From positions 1 to 44,780 of the forward strand of contig JAFIEP010000087.1 in assembly GCA_020832495.1 (NCBI GenBank): a stretch of 44,780 nt of DNA. The letters run 5' to 3'. The stretch is from Acidimicrobiia bacterium (GTDB lineage: Bacteria; Actinomycetota; Acidimicrobiia; Acidimicrobiales; Acidimicrobilacustridaceae). Positions 25,749-34,019 of the stretch are shown here, piece by piece (within the stretch, counting starts at the first letter, position 1; each line of letters opens with the position of its first letter). The translations under genes were made by a program, and so were the position numbers. Under the pieces are notes generated by a model, which saw nothing but the letters and a program-made list of their open reading frames with translations, had not been told where the DNA came from and made no database searches.

Positions 25749-26984
25749 CTACTCGATGCGGATACCGGAGATGGCCCGGGCGATCACGAGTTCCTGGATC
25801 TGCTCGGTGCCCTCGAAGATGTCGAAGATCTTCGAGTCGCGATGCCACCGCTCGACGGGGTACTCGCGGGTGTAGCCGTAGCCACCCAGGATCTGGATGG
25901 CCCGCTCGGTCACCCACACCGCAGTGCGGCCGGCGTAGAGCTTCGACATGGAACCCTCGGCGTTGCGGTACTCGCCGTTGCGGGCCAGCCACGCGGCACG
26001 CCATACCAACAGGCGGGCAGCGTCGATCTCCATGCACATGTTGGCCAGCATGAAGGCGATCGACTGGTTCTCGATGATGGCCTTGCCGAAGGCCTTGCGC
26101 TCCTTCGCGTACTCGAGCGAGTACTCGTACGCCGCCCGGGCGATGCCCACCGCCTGGGCGCCCACGGCGGGGCGGGTGGCCTCGAAGGTGGCCATGGCCG
26201 GCTGCTTGCCCGACGGCGTGGCCGCCTGCGGGTTGTTGAGCCGCTCACGGGCCCGGGCCAGCTTCTCGTCGAGCTTCTCCTTGCCACCGAGCAGGCAGGA
26301 ACCCGGCACACGGCAGTCATCGAGCACCACCTCGGAGGTGTGCGACGCCTTGATGCCGTGCTTCTTGTACTTCTGGCCCATGGAGAGACCGGGGTTGTTG
26401 GGCGGCACGATGAAGCTGGCCTGCCCACGGCCCTTCAGTTCGGGATCGACCGACGCCACCACCACGTGCACATCGGCGATGCCGCCGTTGGTGATCCACG
26501 CCTTGGTGCCGTTGAGCACCCATTCGTCCTTGGCCTCGTCGTACACGGCTCTCGTGCGGAGGTTCGACACGTCGGAGCCGGCGTCGGGCTCGGACACGCA
26601 GAACGCACCCAGCTTCACGTCGTCGGCCGTGCCGTAGCACTGCGGCACCCACTCCATGGTCTGCTCGGGAGTGCCGTTGCCGGCGATGCCCGCAGCAGCC
26701 AGGCCAGAGCCCATGATGGACAGCCCGATGCCGGCGTCGCCCCAGAAGAGTTCCTCGAGCGCCACCGGCAGGGTGAGGCCGGTGTCGTCACCCATCATGG
26801 CCTGGGCCATGAAGTCGAAGCCGTAGAGACCGATCTTGGCGGCTTCCTCGACGATGGGCCACGGGAACTCCTCCCGCTCGTCCCATTCCTCGGCTGCCGG
26901 TCGTACGACGTCAGCGGCGAAGTCGTGCACCCAGGTGCGGATCTGCTCCTGATCGTCGTTCAGCTTCAGCGAAAACTCGGCCAT
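25749..26984 (-). CDS. Acyl-CoA dehydrogenase (copy 1)
   Basis: A 411-residue FAD enzyme catalysing alpha,beta-dehydrogenation of an acyl-CoA, passing electrons to ETF. Landmarks are the helical N-terminal domain; CVSEPDAGSDVSNLRTRA and WVLNGTKAWITNGGIADV of the beta domain; VAAMAV-equivalent GAQAVGIARAAYEYSLEYA; the flavin segment QILGGYGYTREYPVERWHRD; and FEGTEQIQ, whose Glu occupies the catalytic-base position of MCAD-type enzymes. The insertion GKEKLDEKLARARERLNNP makes it slightly longer than common family members. GAGGAG precedes the ATG by 9 nt. It is about 90% identical, without gaps, to the copy at 37157-38392 and carries the same upstream palindrome. Chain or branch specificity is unknown. 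Confidence 0.94.
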   Translation of the reverse strand: MAEFSLKLNDDQEQIRTWVHDFAADVVRPAAEEWDEREEFPWPIVEEAAKIGLYGFDFMAQAMMGDDTGLTLPVALEELFWGDAGIGLSIMGSGLAAAGIAGNGTPEQTMEWVPQCYGTADDVKLGAFCVSEPDAGSDVSNLRTRAVYDEAKDEWVLNGTKAWITNGGIADVHVVVASVDPELKGRGQASFIVPPNNPGLSMGQKYKKHGIKASHTSEVVLDDCRVPGSCLLGGKEKLDEKLARARERLNNPQAATPSGKQPAMATFEATRPAVGAQAVGIARAAYEYSLEYAKERKAFGKAIIENQSIAFMLANMCMEIDAARLLVWRAAWLARNGEYRNAEGSMSKLYAGRTAVWVTERAIQILGGYGYTREYPVERWHRDSKIFDIFEGTEQIQELVIARAISGIRIE

Positions 26985-27064
26985 GGGGTCGTGCTCCTCG
27001 TCGGTCCGCCGGTGGCCCTGCGGGCGTCCCCATGGCTGGCGACGGCTCATCGAGGACCGGCAAA

Positions 27065-27080
27065 GTTACTCGTGGGTAAC
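27065..27080. promoter_or_regulatory. Operator-like palindrome upstream of acyl-CoA dehydrogenase 1
   Basis: GTTACTCGTGGGTAAC, an inverted repeat GTTAC-N6-GTAAC, lies 80 bp before the ATG of the minus-strand dehydrogenase. Read toward the gene it is preceded by an AT-rich TAATATTT stretch that could be the -10 region. The same arrangement recurs before copy 2. This is typical in size and symmetry for a TetR-family fatty-acid regulator site; the regulator is not in the window. Confidence 0.65.
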
Positions 27081-27153
27081 AAAATATTACTCCAGTGGTG
27101 GGGTGGCGCCACAGCCGGCGGTGCCCCCTCAGCTCGACCGGCAGCCACCGACA

Positions 27154-27196
27154 CTGCGCGCAACCAACCACCGCAACGGTGGCCCACTGCGCGCAG
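27154..27196. repeat. 43-nt palindromic intergenic element, copy 1
   Basis: Outer arms CTGCGCGC (1-8) and GCGCGCAG (36-43) pair perfectly; the inner stem CCACCG/CGGTGG closes on CAA. It lies between the dehydrogenase promoter and the 3' end of the CSLREA gene, 22 bp beyond that stop. It is one of five related elements, all 43 nt long. Confidence 0.75.
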
Positions 27197-27217
27197 TCGC
27201 TGCGCGCGAGTCCGCCT

Positions 27218-30200
27218 CTACGGCGCAGGGTCCGTCGATGCGCCCTCGACCGAGCCGACACTGCACCCCGCCGCGCCGGGACGGGTGACACCGCGTTGGT
27301 CGGTGGGAATCGCGCCGTCGCACAGCCCAGCGGTGCCGAGCGGGATCGCCTCGAGCAGCGGACTGTCGGCCCACGGCAGGTGCGTCAGCGTAGGGCCACC
27401 GTTGTCAGCAAGCGGACCGAGCAACGCGGCGACGCTCTGCACGTCCCCTGTGGCGGCCACCGAGCACGAGTCGTCGCTCACGACGTTGTAGCCACCGGAG
27501 GTTGCAGCGTGTGAGCAGACGGCGCCGGGAGTCGACAACACGGTGCCGGCCGTCGTCAGCCGTGCGGCGTTGACGAGCAGCGATGCGTCTGCTCCGACGA
27601 CCGTCGTCAGCGTCAGGGTCACCGTTCCCGTGGCACCCCAGTGCCGGATGGCGGAGCCGCTGGGCCCCGTGTTGGCGCTGAGCGTGCTGTTCACCAACGT
27701 GACGTCGTTCAAGCGGCTGTAGATCGCCCCGCCACCGTGATGTGAAGATCCCCCGGCGCTCGAGGCGCTGTTGGCGGCCAGCGTCGACCCGGAGACCTGG
27801 ACCGGAGCGTTGTTGGCATAGACCGCGCCGCCCTGGTGACCCGCCGAGTTGCCGGAGAGGGTGGAGCCACCGATCACGGTGGTCCCGCCATTGACGTACA
27901 ACCCACCGCCCCAGAGGTCAGCGGAGTTGTCCTCGATGACGGAGTCCTCGACGACCAGCGTGCCGGACCCGGTCTTGGAGATCGCACCGCCGAGCATGTC
28001 CGAGTGGTTGCCCGACACGATGCTGTCGACCACCGTCGCTGACGGACCCGAGACGTAGACGCCGCCCCCGTTGCCGGCGGACTCAGAGCCACCCGGCCAG
28101 TCCCACGCCACGTTGTCGACGACCGACGAGCGCTCCATCAGGAGCACGCCGCTGCTGTAGACCCCCGCACCGAACGCGTAGACGTACAGGTCCCACTCCT
28201 GGTCCACGTCGCCTCGCAACTCGTTGTCACGAACGATGACGTCGACGAGGTGCAACGACGCCACCGACTTGACGCCACCGCCGAGGGGGTCGGACCACTG
28301 GCGGTACCCGCCTGTGACGGTGAGGTTCTCGAGCACGAGCGCGCCGCTGTGGTGGTCGATGACGCGGTCCTGCTGCGTCTGGGTGATGGTGGCTCCGTTG
28401 CCGACGATCGTCGTAGTGGCGTGCACGTCGAGATCACCGCCTGCGTTGTTGTTCTCGGCGGCGCCACCGATGGTCAGCGTCGGGTCAACACCGGGGTTGA
28501 TCGTGATCGCGCTGCCGGGATGCAGGTTCGCTTCGTCGATGGCGGCACGGAGCGTGCACACCCCGGTGCCGTCGTCGCACACGCCGTCGCCCGGGTTGGC
28601 ATCAGGAGCGTCGTGGGCGGCGTCGACCACCAAATCGAGCGGCACCGGGTCCGGCCCGCTCCCCGCGCCCTCCACCGAGCCGATGGTGCAGCCGGTGGCC
28701 CCGGGGCGGGCGACGCCACGCTGGTCGGTGGGAAGGGTGTCGTCGCACAGCTCGCTCGTGCCCACAGGGATCGCTTCGACGGCCGGGTTCGACGCAGCCG
28801 GCAGATGGGTCAGTGTGGGACCGCCGTTGTCGGCCAGCGCGTCGACGAAGAAGGCCGCGCCTTCGACATCGCCGGTGCTCCCCAAACCGCACGAGACATC
28901 GCTGACCACGTTGTACCCGCCCGACGTGGCAGCCACCTGACACACGGGCAGGGCCGCAGCCTGCACCAGTGATGCGGCCATGGTGATGCCGTACCCGGCC
29001 AGGCTCGGCGCACCGACATTGCCGACAACCGTGGTGGCGACCAGCGACACCGGGCCCTCTGCCTCGACGGCGCTGCCCCGGGTCACGGTTCCACCCGTGG
29101 ACAGCAACACGTTGGCGCTGAAGGTGGAGTTGGTGACGGTGGCCGAACTCGTGGAGGAGACGAACAAACCGCCGCCCCGCCGAGCATGGTTGTCGACCAC
29201 CGAGCTGTTCTCGATGGTGAGCTGCGACCCACCGACGTAGACACCGCCGCCCCGGGTCGAGAAGTTCACGTCGCCGCCGTCAGCTGCTCGGTTGCCCGTG
29301 ACGGTGCTGTCGATCAGGTGCACGGTGGCGTCGAATGCCGAGAGCCCGCCGCCGCCCCCTCCGACGGCCACGTTGTCGCTGACCGTGCTTCGCTCGATGC
29401 TGGCTGCCGCGTGCTCGACGTGCAGCCCGCCACCGAACCCGCCGGCGTTGTAGGGGTCGACCGCGATCTCGGCAAACCCGTCGTTGTGGTTGCCGCTCAC
29501 CGTGCTGTCGCGCACCACCAGGTCCGCTCGGGCGCGGATGCCGGCCCCTTCGGGTCCGTAGTTGCTCTCACCGATGAGCGCACCGGTGGATCCGCCAGTG
29601 ACGGTGAGTTCCTCGACGACCAGCACACCCTCGTGGTGATCGATGACCCGGTCGGCCCTGGTCTGGGTGAGGGTGGCGCCGCCGCCGAGGATGGTGAGCG
29701 AGCCGTGGACGTCGAGGTCGCCGAAGGCGTTGGTGTTGTCCTCTTCGAACCACAGGTCCGCGCTCGGTATGGGGCGGGTCAGGGTCGGGTTGATACCGGG
29801 GCCGATCTCGATGGTGTCGGCGGTGGGCACTGCGTTGGCTTCGTCGATCGCCGCACGCAGCGTGCAGGCGCCGGTGCCGTCGTCGCACACGCCGTCGCCG
29901 GGATTGGCATCGGGAGCGTCGTGCGCGGCATCGACCACGAACAGCCGGCTCATCGCCGCCCCGTCGGTCTCGACCGCCCCGGCGGTGCAGCCGTTCCCCT
30001 GTGGGCGGGCCTCGCCCCGCTGGTCGACAGCCACGGTGCCGTCACACAGTCCGGGGAGACCGTCGGGCACACGGTCGTTTGCCGGCGAGAACTGGGTGGG
30101 TAGGTGGGTGAGTGTGGGCCCGCCGTTGCCGGCCAGCGGCTCGAGGCCCGTCTGCGCGGCGCTCTGCAGGTCGCCGGTCGCGTCGAGGGCGCACGAGGTG

Positions 30201-31984
30201 TCGGTGACCACGTTCGACGTCCCCGAGGCCACCGCGGTGTTGCACGCACTCAGCGCGCCGGTGCCGTCGATGATGCTGGCCGACACCACCACCGCATCGG
30301 CGTCGCTGCCCGAACGGAACAGGACGTTCGCTCCGCCGTGGTCCTCGATGGTGACGTAGGTGAGCGACACGGCGCCGTCGGCGTGGTGAACCGCCGACCC
30401 GAACCAGCCGAGGTTGCCGCTGAAGGTCGAGTTGGTCACCGCCAGGTCAGCGCCGGCCACGGCGATGGCCCCACCGGCGCCGGTGAACGAGGTGGCACGG
30501 TTGTTCACGAACGTGGAGTCGGTCACCACCGTCGACTCGTTCGCCAGGTACAGCGCACCGCCGCGGCTGTTGGCTGTCTGTGCCCGGTTGTCCACCATCG
30601 TCACCCGGTGCAGCTCGAGGCTCCCGCCCGAGCTGGCAATGCCCCCACCGTGGACGGGGCTGGTGGTGCGGCCACCCCGCACCGTGAGGTCCTCGATGCG
30701 CAGATCCCCACTGTGGTGTTGGATCGCCCGATCCAACCCGGCGGCGTCGAGGGTCGCACTGCCGCCCTCGATGCGGAGGTCGCCGTGGATGTCGAGATCG
30801 CCGGTGGCGTTGCCGTCCTCACCCGCTCCGGGCAACGACAACGTCGGATCAACCCCGTCGGCGATGGTCACAACCGTCTCGTCAGGCCACGCGTTCGCTT
30901 CGTCGATCGCCGCACGCAGCGTGCACGCACCGGCACCGTCGTCGCACACCCCGTCGCCAGGGTTCAGGCTCCTCGCATCGTGTGCGGCGTCGACGGTGAG
31001 CGAAAGCGTTCCGACACCGACCTCGACCGCGCCACGATCGCAGCCCGACCCCTGAGGCCGCTCCAACCACCGCTGATCAGTGCGAGCATGTGGCAACGAC
31101 TCACACGGCTCGGTGCCCGCGGGGACGGCGCCGAGCAGCGGAGAACCAGCCTGAGGCGCATGCAACGGCACCAGTGCCGCCGACAGCGGCGCCAACCCAG
31201 CGTTCGCCGACGACACGTCACCGGTGTCGGCGAACCCGCAGGTGCCGTCACTGTCGAGGTTGTAGCCGCCCGACGCGACTGCTGCAGCGCAGTCATCGTC
31301 GCCGTTGTCGGCCACCACCGAGGCTCGCAGCGACATCGCACCGTCGCCGATCAGGCCGCCAGACGCGTTGTCGGTAACGGTGAGGTACGTGCCCTCGACA
31401 ACAGCCGCCGGGCCGGCACTCATGCCTGCGCCGCCGTTCCCCGACGACGTGGTGTCGGTGGCGGCGAAGCGACCGCCGGCGCTCACCAGCACCCCAGGCC
31501 CGTCGTTGTCGACCAACGCGCCCTTGCCGAACACCACCGTCGCACCATCACCGACGACAACACCAGCCTCGGAAGCGCCCGACACCGCCAGCCCCCGCAC
31601 CACCACGTCCCCGCCGCGGACGTCGAGCCCGTTCGTGGCCTCCGAGGCATCGATGCGCACACCGGGCGCCTGACCCTCAACCGCCACCGGACCCGCCACC
31701 GGGTCCACCACCAACGCACCCGAACCCAGCGTGTACGTGCCCGACGGCACCACCACCGTGGCCTTCCCCTCCAGGTGAGCGTTGGCCTCCTCGATCGCGG
31801 CGCGCAGCGAACAATCCCCCGCACCCGCCGTCATCTCACACACGCCGTCTCCCGCAGTGACCGCACCCCCATCAGCGAACGTCGTCACCTCGAGCACCAA
31901 CTGAGGCGGCGGATCCTCACACGCCGCCAACACCACCGCCGCACCGAACACCACCACTGCCAGCTTTCGCACCTGGGACCCCAT
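27218..31984 (-). CDS. CSLREA/beta-helix lipoprotein with choice-of-anchor repeats
   Basis: A surface lipoprotein of 1588 residues. The signal ends in the lipobox LAAC (Cys22) in VVVFGAAVVLAACEDPPP. Four modules follow. Each begins with a CSLREA domain (GDGVC ... C-T/S-LRAAIDEAN) at about residues 30, 325, 680 and 1115, continues into parallel beta-helix coils rich in NNGGG-like, SGNSA, VVDNVA and DSTVSGN turns, and ends in a choice-of-anchor-Q-like block (DNGGPTLTHLP ... LCD ... TDQRG ... GCxxGxVE). The beta-helix is usual for adhesins or polysaccharide-binding and lyase-like proteins; no catalytic residues can be assigned. The ATG at 31984 gives the lipoprotein signal; the longer ORF to 32176 does not. 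It is divergent from the ECF sigma gene. Modules 2-4 are strikingly similar at DNA level. Confidence 0.9.
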   Translation of the reverse strand: MGSQVRKLAVVVFGAAVVLAACEDPPPQLVLEVTTFADGGAVTAGDGVCEMTAGAGDCSLRAAIEEANAHLEGKATVVVPSGTYTLGSGALVVDPVAGPVAVEGQAPGVRIDASEATNGLDVRGGDVVVRGLAVSGASEAGVVVGDGATVVFGKGALVDNDGPGVLVSAGGRFAATDTTSSGNGGAGMSAGPAAVVEGTYLTVTDNASGGLIGDGAMSLRASVVADNGDDDCAAAVASGGYNLDSDGTCGFADTGDVSSANAGLAPLSAALVPLHAPQAGSPLLGAVPAGTEPCESLPHARTDQRWLERPQGSGCDRGAVEVGVGTLSLTVDAAHDARSLNPGDGVCDDGAGACTLRAAIDEANAWPDETVVTIADGVDPTLSLPGAGEDGNATGDLDIHGDLRIEGGSATLDAAGLDRAIQHHSGDLRIEDLTVRGGRTTSPVHGGGIASSGGSLELHRVTMVDNRAQTANSRGGALYLANESTVVTDSTFVNNRATSFTGAGGAIAVAGADLAVTNSTFSGNLGWFGSAVHHADGAVSLTYVTIEDHGGANVLFRSGSDADAVVVSASIIDGTGALSACNTAVASGTSNVVTDTSCALDATGDLQSAAQTGLEPLAGNGGPTLTHLPTQFSPANDRVPDGLPGLCDGTVAVDQRGEARPQGNGCTAGAVETDGAAMSRLFVVDAAHDAPDANPGDGVCDDGTGACTLRAAIDEANAVPTADTIEIGPGINPTLTRPIPSADLWFEEDNTNAFGDLDVHGSLTILGGGATLTQTRADRVIDHHEGVLVVEELTVTGGSTGALIGESNYGPEGAGIRARADLVVRDSTVSGNHNDGFAEIAVDPYNAGGFGGGLHVEHAAASIERSTVSDNVAVGGGGGGLSAFDATVHLIDSTVTGNRAADGGDVNFSTRGGGVYVGGSQLTIENSSVVDNHARRGGGLFVSSTSSATVTNSTFSANVLLSTGGTVTRGSAVEAEGPVSLVATTVVGNVGAPSLAGYGITMAASLVQAAALPVCQVAATSGGYNVVSDVSCGLGSTGDVEGAAFFVDALADNGGPTLTHLPAASNPAVEAIPVGTSELCDDTLPTDQRGVARPGATGCTIGSVEGAGSGPDPVPLDLVVDAAHDAPDANPGDGVCDDGTGVCTLRAAIDEANLHPGSAITINPGVDPTLTIGGAAENNNAGGDLDVHATTTIVGNGATITQTQQDRVIDHHSGALVLENLTVTGGYRQWSDPLGGGVKSVASLHLVDVIVRDNELRGDVDQEWDLYVYAFGAGVYSSGVLLMERSSVVDNVAWDWPGGSESAGNGGGVYVSGPSATVVDSIVSGNHSDMLGGAISKTGSGTLVVEDSVIEDNSADLWGGGLYVNGGTTVIGGSTLSGNSAGHQGGAVYANNAPVQVSGSTLAANSASSAGGSSHHGGGAIYSRLNDVTLVNSTLSANTGPSGSAIRHWGATGTVTLTLTTVVGADASLLVNAARLTTAGTVLSTPGAVCSHAATSGGYNVVSDDSCSVAATGDVQSVAALLGPLADNGGPTLTHLPWADSPLLEAIPLGTAGLCDGAIPTDQRGVTRPGAAGCSVGSVEGASTDPAP

Positions 31985-32031
31985 GTGCTGAACGTACTCT
32001 GAACCGACACCAAGATGCCTCCGAAGGTCAC

Positions 32032-32051
32032 GACCAGTGGTCAACTGACCA
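32032..32051. promoter_or_regulatory. Overlapping palindromes in the divergent promoter region
   Basis: GACCAGTGGTC (32032-32042) overlaps TGGTCAACTGACCA (32038-32051; TGGTCA-AC-TGACCA), giving three alternating half-sites. It lies in the gap between the CSLREA gene and the ECF sigma gene, 48-67 bp before the CSLREA start, where a regulator of either gene could bind. Part of it also resembles the flank of repeat copy 4 (CAACTGAC), so it may instead belong to the repeat. Confidence 0.45.
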
Positions 32052-32066
32052 GCCCACCCGCCGGGC

Positions 32067-32109
32067 CCGCGCGCATCCAACCACCGCATCGGTGGCCCAG
32101 GGCGCGCCG
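32067..32109. repeat. 43-nt palindromic intergenic element, copy 2
   Basis: Same length and layout as copy 1: arms CCGCGCGC and GCGCGCCG, inner stem CCACCG/CGGTGG closing on CAT. It sits between two divergently transcribed genes, so it cannot be a terminator for either. Confidence 0.7.
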
Positions 32110-32196
32110 TTGATCCGCAGGCTCGCCCAGATGCGCCACAACCGAACCGTCGACGCCCGGTGACACATCGGGCCACGTGCGACCCTTTCTTGGGTG

Positions 32197-32688
32197 ATGG
32201 CCCCCATCGGGAACGACGACACCGACGCGGCCGATCGGTTCGACCGGTTCGCCCGCCACGTCGACCGGCGCCTGTGGCTGGCCCTCGTCCCGCAGGTGGG
32301 CGCCGAGCGCGCCGGCGAAGCGGTGAACGAAGCGCTGCTCTATGCCTGGCGGCACTGGCCGAAGGTGGAGTCGCTCGACAATCCCGGCGGCTACCTGTAC
32401 CGACTGGCGCTGCGCGCCGCCACCCGCCCGGGGCGTGCCGAACGGGCCATCGACATCCTCCCCCGCCCCGAGCCCGCCGACCTCCCCGAGGTGGAGCCCG
32501 AACTCGTGCCCGCCCTGCTGGCGCTGTCGGAATCGCAACGCACCGTGGTGTGGCTGGTCGAAGGGTGCGGCTGGGGCCTCACCGACACCGCCCGACTGCT
32601 CGAGGTGTCCGTCTCGACGGCGCGCAACCACCTGGCCCGGGGGATGAAGCACCTGCGCGCCCACCTGGAGGTGACCCTCGATGCCTGA
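32197..32688 (+). CDS. ECF-type RNA polymerase sigma factor
   Basis: About 163 residues with the two sigma regions of an extracytoplasmic-function factor. Region 2 spans DRFARHVDRRLWLALVPQ ... NEALLYAWRHWPKVE ... PGGYLYRLALRAA. Region 4 is a helix-turn-helix ALLALSESQRTVVWLVEGCG ... TDTARLLEVSVSTARNHLARG. The linker PRPEPADLPEVEPEL is Pro-rich. GTG at 32194 and ATG at 32197 are both possible starts; no clear ribosome site is present. It overlaps the next gene by 8 nt (ATGCCTGA), the usual arrangement of an ECF factor with its regulator. It is divergent from the CSLREA lipoprotein gene, a candidate target. Confidence 0.87.
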   Translation: MAPIGNDDTDAADRFDRFARHVDRRLWLALVPQVGAERAGEAVNEALLYAWRHWPKVESLDNPGGYLYRLALRAATRPGRAERAIDILPRPEPADLPEVEPELVPALLALSESQRTVVWLVEGCGWGLTDTARLLEVSVSTARNHLARGMKHLRAHLEVTLDA

Positions 32689-33955
32689 CCACGACCTCGA
32701 AACCTACGCCCGATGGGTGGGGCAACAGCACGTCCCTGTGGACCCGGCCGACATCCGGGCGCAGGCATCCACGACCGATGACGTCGCCCTGTCGGATCTC
32801 GACAGCGTGACCGTCGAGCCTGCAGGCCACCGGCAGCGGTGGCTCCTGGCGGCCGCGGCGGTGGTCGTGGTCGCCCTGGCCGCTGCCGGGATCGGGGTGG
32901 CCACCGGCGGCAGTGACAGCGAGGTCCACGTCGGCGGCCCGACCACACCCGACCCAGTTCTTCCGAATGAGGCCTCGCCACCGTCCACCACGGAGGCCTC
33001 CACCACACCCACCACGCTGTTCGAGGGCACCTCCGTCGTCGACCTACTCGCCGACCCGGACTGTGCCGTGCCACTCCCACCGATCGCCCAGGTCGAGAAC
33101 TCCCCCGGCCAACAGGAACAGCTCCGCGAGGTGACCGGCAACGAGCGCCTCGTCACAAGTACGCAGCATCTCGGGGAGATCGGTCCCGAATTGGATTCCG
33201 ACGGCGACGGTGAACCCGACCATGTCGTGCGACGCAGTCGTCTCTCGGATCCGGCCGTTATCGAGCGCGGGGACGGTTCGTTGACCTTCGTGGCCGACGA
33301 TGCCGACGTGGGGGTGTCGACGTTCAGTGTCGGCAACGAACACATCGGTCTCGGGGACCTGAACGGCGACGGTCGGCACGAGTTCGTCGTGTCGGCGGTG
33401 CCGGAGGTCGGGCCGCCGGCCATGTACGTGGTACCCGGGTCGACGCCGCCGGGGACCCACCAGGTAGCCGACGTCGGCATCCGCATCGCCGGCCACGCCA
33501 TCGCCATCGGCGACCGCAACGGCGACGGTGTCCCGGATCTCGCCGTTCTGGCGGTGGACGGCCTGCTCACGGAGGACTCGACGACCCAGATCATCTCGGG
33601 CGCCGACGTGATGGCGGTCGATGTCGGGGGCGACGCCCGCGCGGTCGAACCGCTCGTCGAGGCGCCCGGGCAGCTGGTGGGCGTCGTGGACCTCGGCGCG
33701 AGCGCACCGGCGATGATCACTGTCGACGTCGAGGTGAGCGACGACCGCAGCGAGCGGCGGCAGGTCCTCCATATCGTCGACGAGGGAGGAACAGCTCGCC
33801 TGGTCAGCGGACCGACACCGACCGTCACCTCGGTGGCCGGCCCGCCACCACGAGTGATCGATGCCGACGACGGCACCTACGTCGAGTTCGAGGTGTCCAC
33901 CCGCGGGGGAAGCAGCGCCTACCTCTGGCGCCTGAACGAACCCTGCCCGCAGTAG
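32681..33955 (+). CDS. Putative anti-sigma membrane protein with FG-GAP/calcium-loop repeats
   Basis: 424 residues. A cytosolic N-terminus of about 50 residues (MPDHDLETYARWVGQQHVPV) is followed by one transmembrane helix (WLLAAAAVVVVALAAAGIGV), a Thr/Pro-rich linker (TTEASTTPTT) and a large extracytoplasmic domain. That domain has at least three loops of the calcium-binding FG-GAP/dockerin type: DSDGDGEPDH, DLNGDGRHEF and DRNGDGVPDL, each between beta strands, suggesting an integrin-like propeller. Its position overlapping the ECF sigma start makes an anti-sigma role likely, although no zinc HxxxCxxC motif is visible in the N-terminus. It would act as a membrane sensor. Function is inferred from context. 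It ends at a strong hairpin shared with the convergent symporter gene. Confidence 0.8.
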   Translation: MPDHDLETYARWVGQQHVPVDPADIRAQASTTDDVALSDLDSVTVEPAGHRQRWLLAAAAVVVVALAAAGIGVATGGSDSEVHVGGPTTPDPVLPNEASPPSTTEASTTPTTLFEGTSVVDLLADPDCAVPLPPIAQVENSPGQQEQLREVTGNERLVTSTQHLGEIGPELDSDGDGEPDHVVRRSRLSDPAVIERGDGSLTFVADDADVGVSTFSVGNEHIGLGDLNGDGRHEFVVSAVPEVGPPAMYVVPGSTPPGTHQVADVGIRIAGHAIAIGDRNGDGVPDLAVLAVDGLLTEDSTTQIISGADVMAVDVGGDARAVEPLVEAPGQLVGVVDLGASAPAMITVDVEVSDDRSERRQVLHIVDEGGTARLVSGPTPTVTSVAGPPPRVIDADDGTYVEFEVSTRGGSSAYLWRLNEPCPQ

Positions 33956-33969
33956 CAAGTCAACGATCG

Positions 33970-34009
33970 GGCCAGCGGGCCGCGCCCTCCCCTGGGGGCG
34001 CGGCTGGCC
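33970..34009. terminator. Bidirectional hairpin between convergent genes
   Basis: The outer stem GGCCAG (33970-33975) pairs with CTGGCC (34004-34009), and the inner stem CCGCGCCC (33980-33987) with GGGCGCGG (33996-34003). It occupies most of the 64-bp gap between the FG-GAP protein gene and the symporter gene. No T tract follows on either strand, but position and stem strength favour termination. Confidence 0.6.
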
Positions 34010-34019
34010 GCAGCCCTCG

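Noticed and set aside
30104-32002. 632-codon open frame on the plus strand opposite the CSLREA lipoprotein
   Set aside because: It is a mirror of the repetitive beta-helix coding sequence, Arg/His-rich, without signal or domain.
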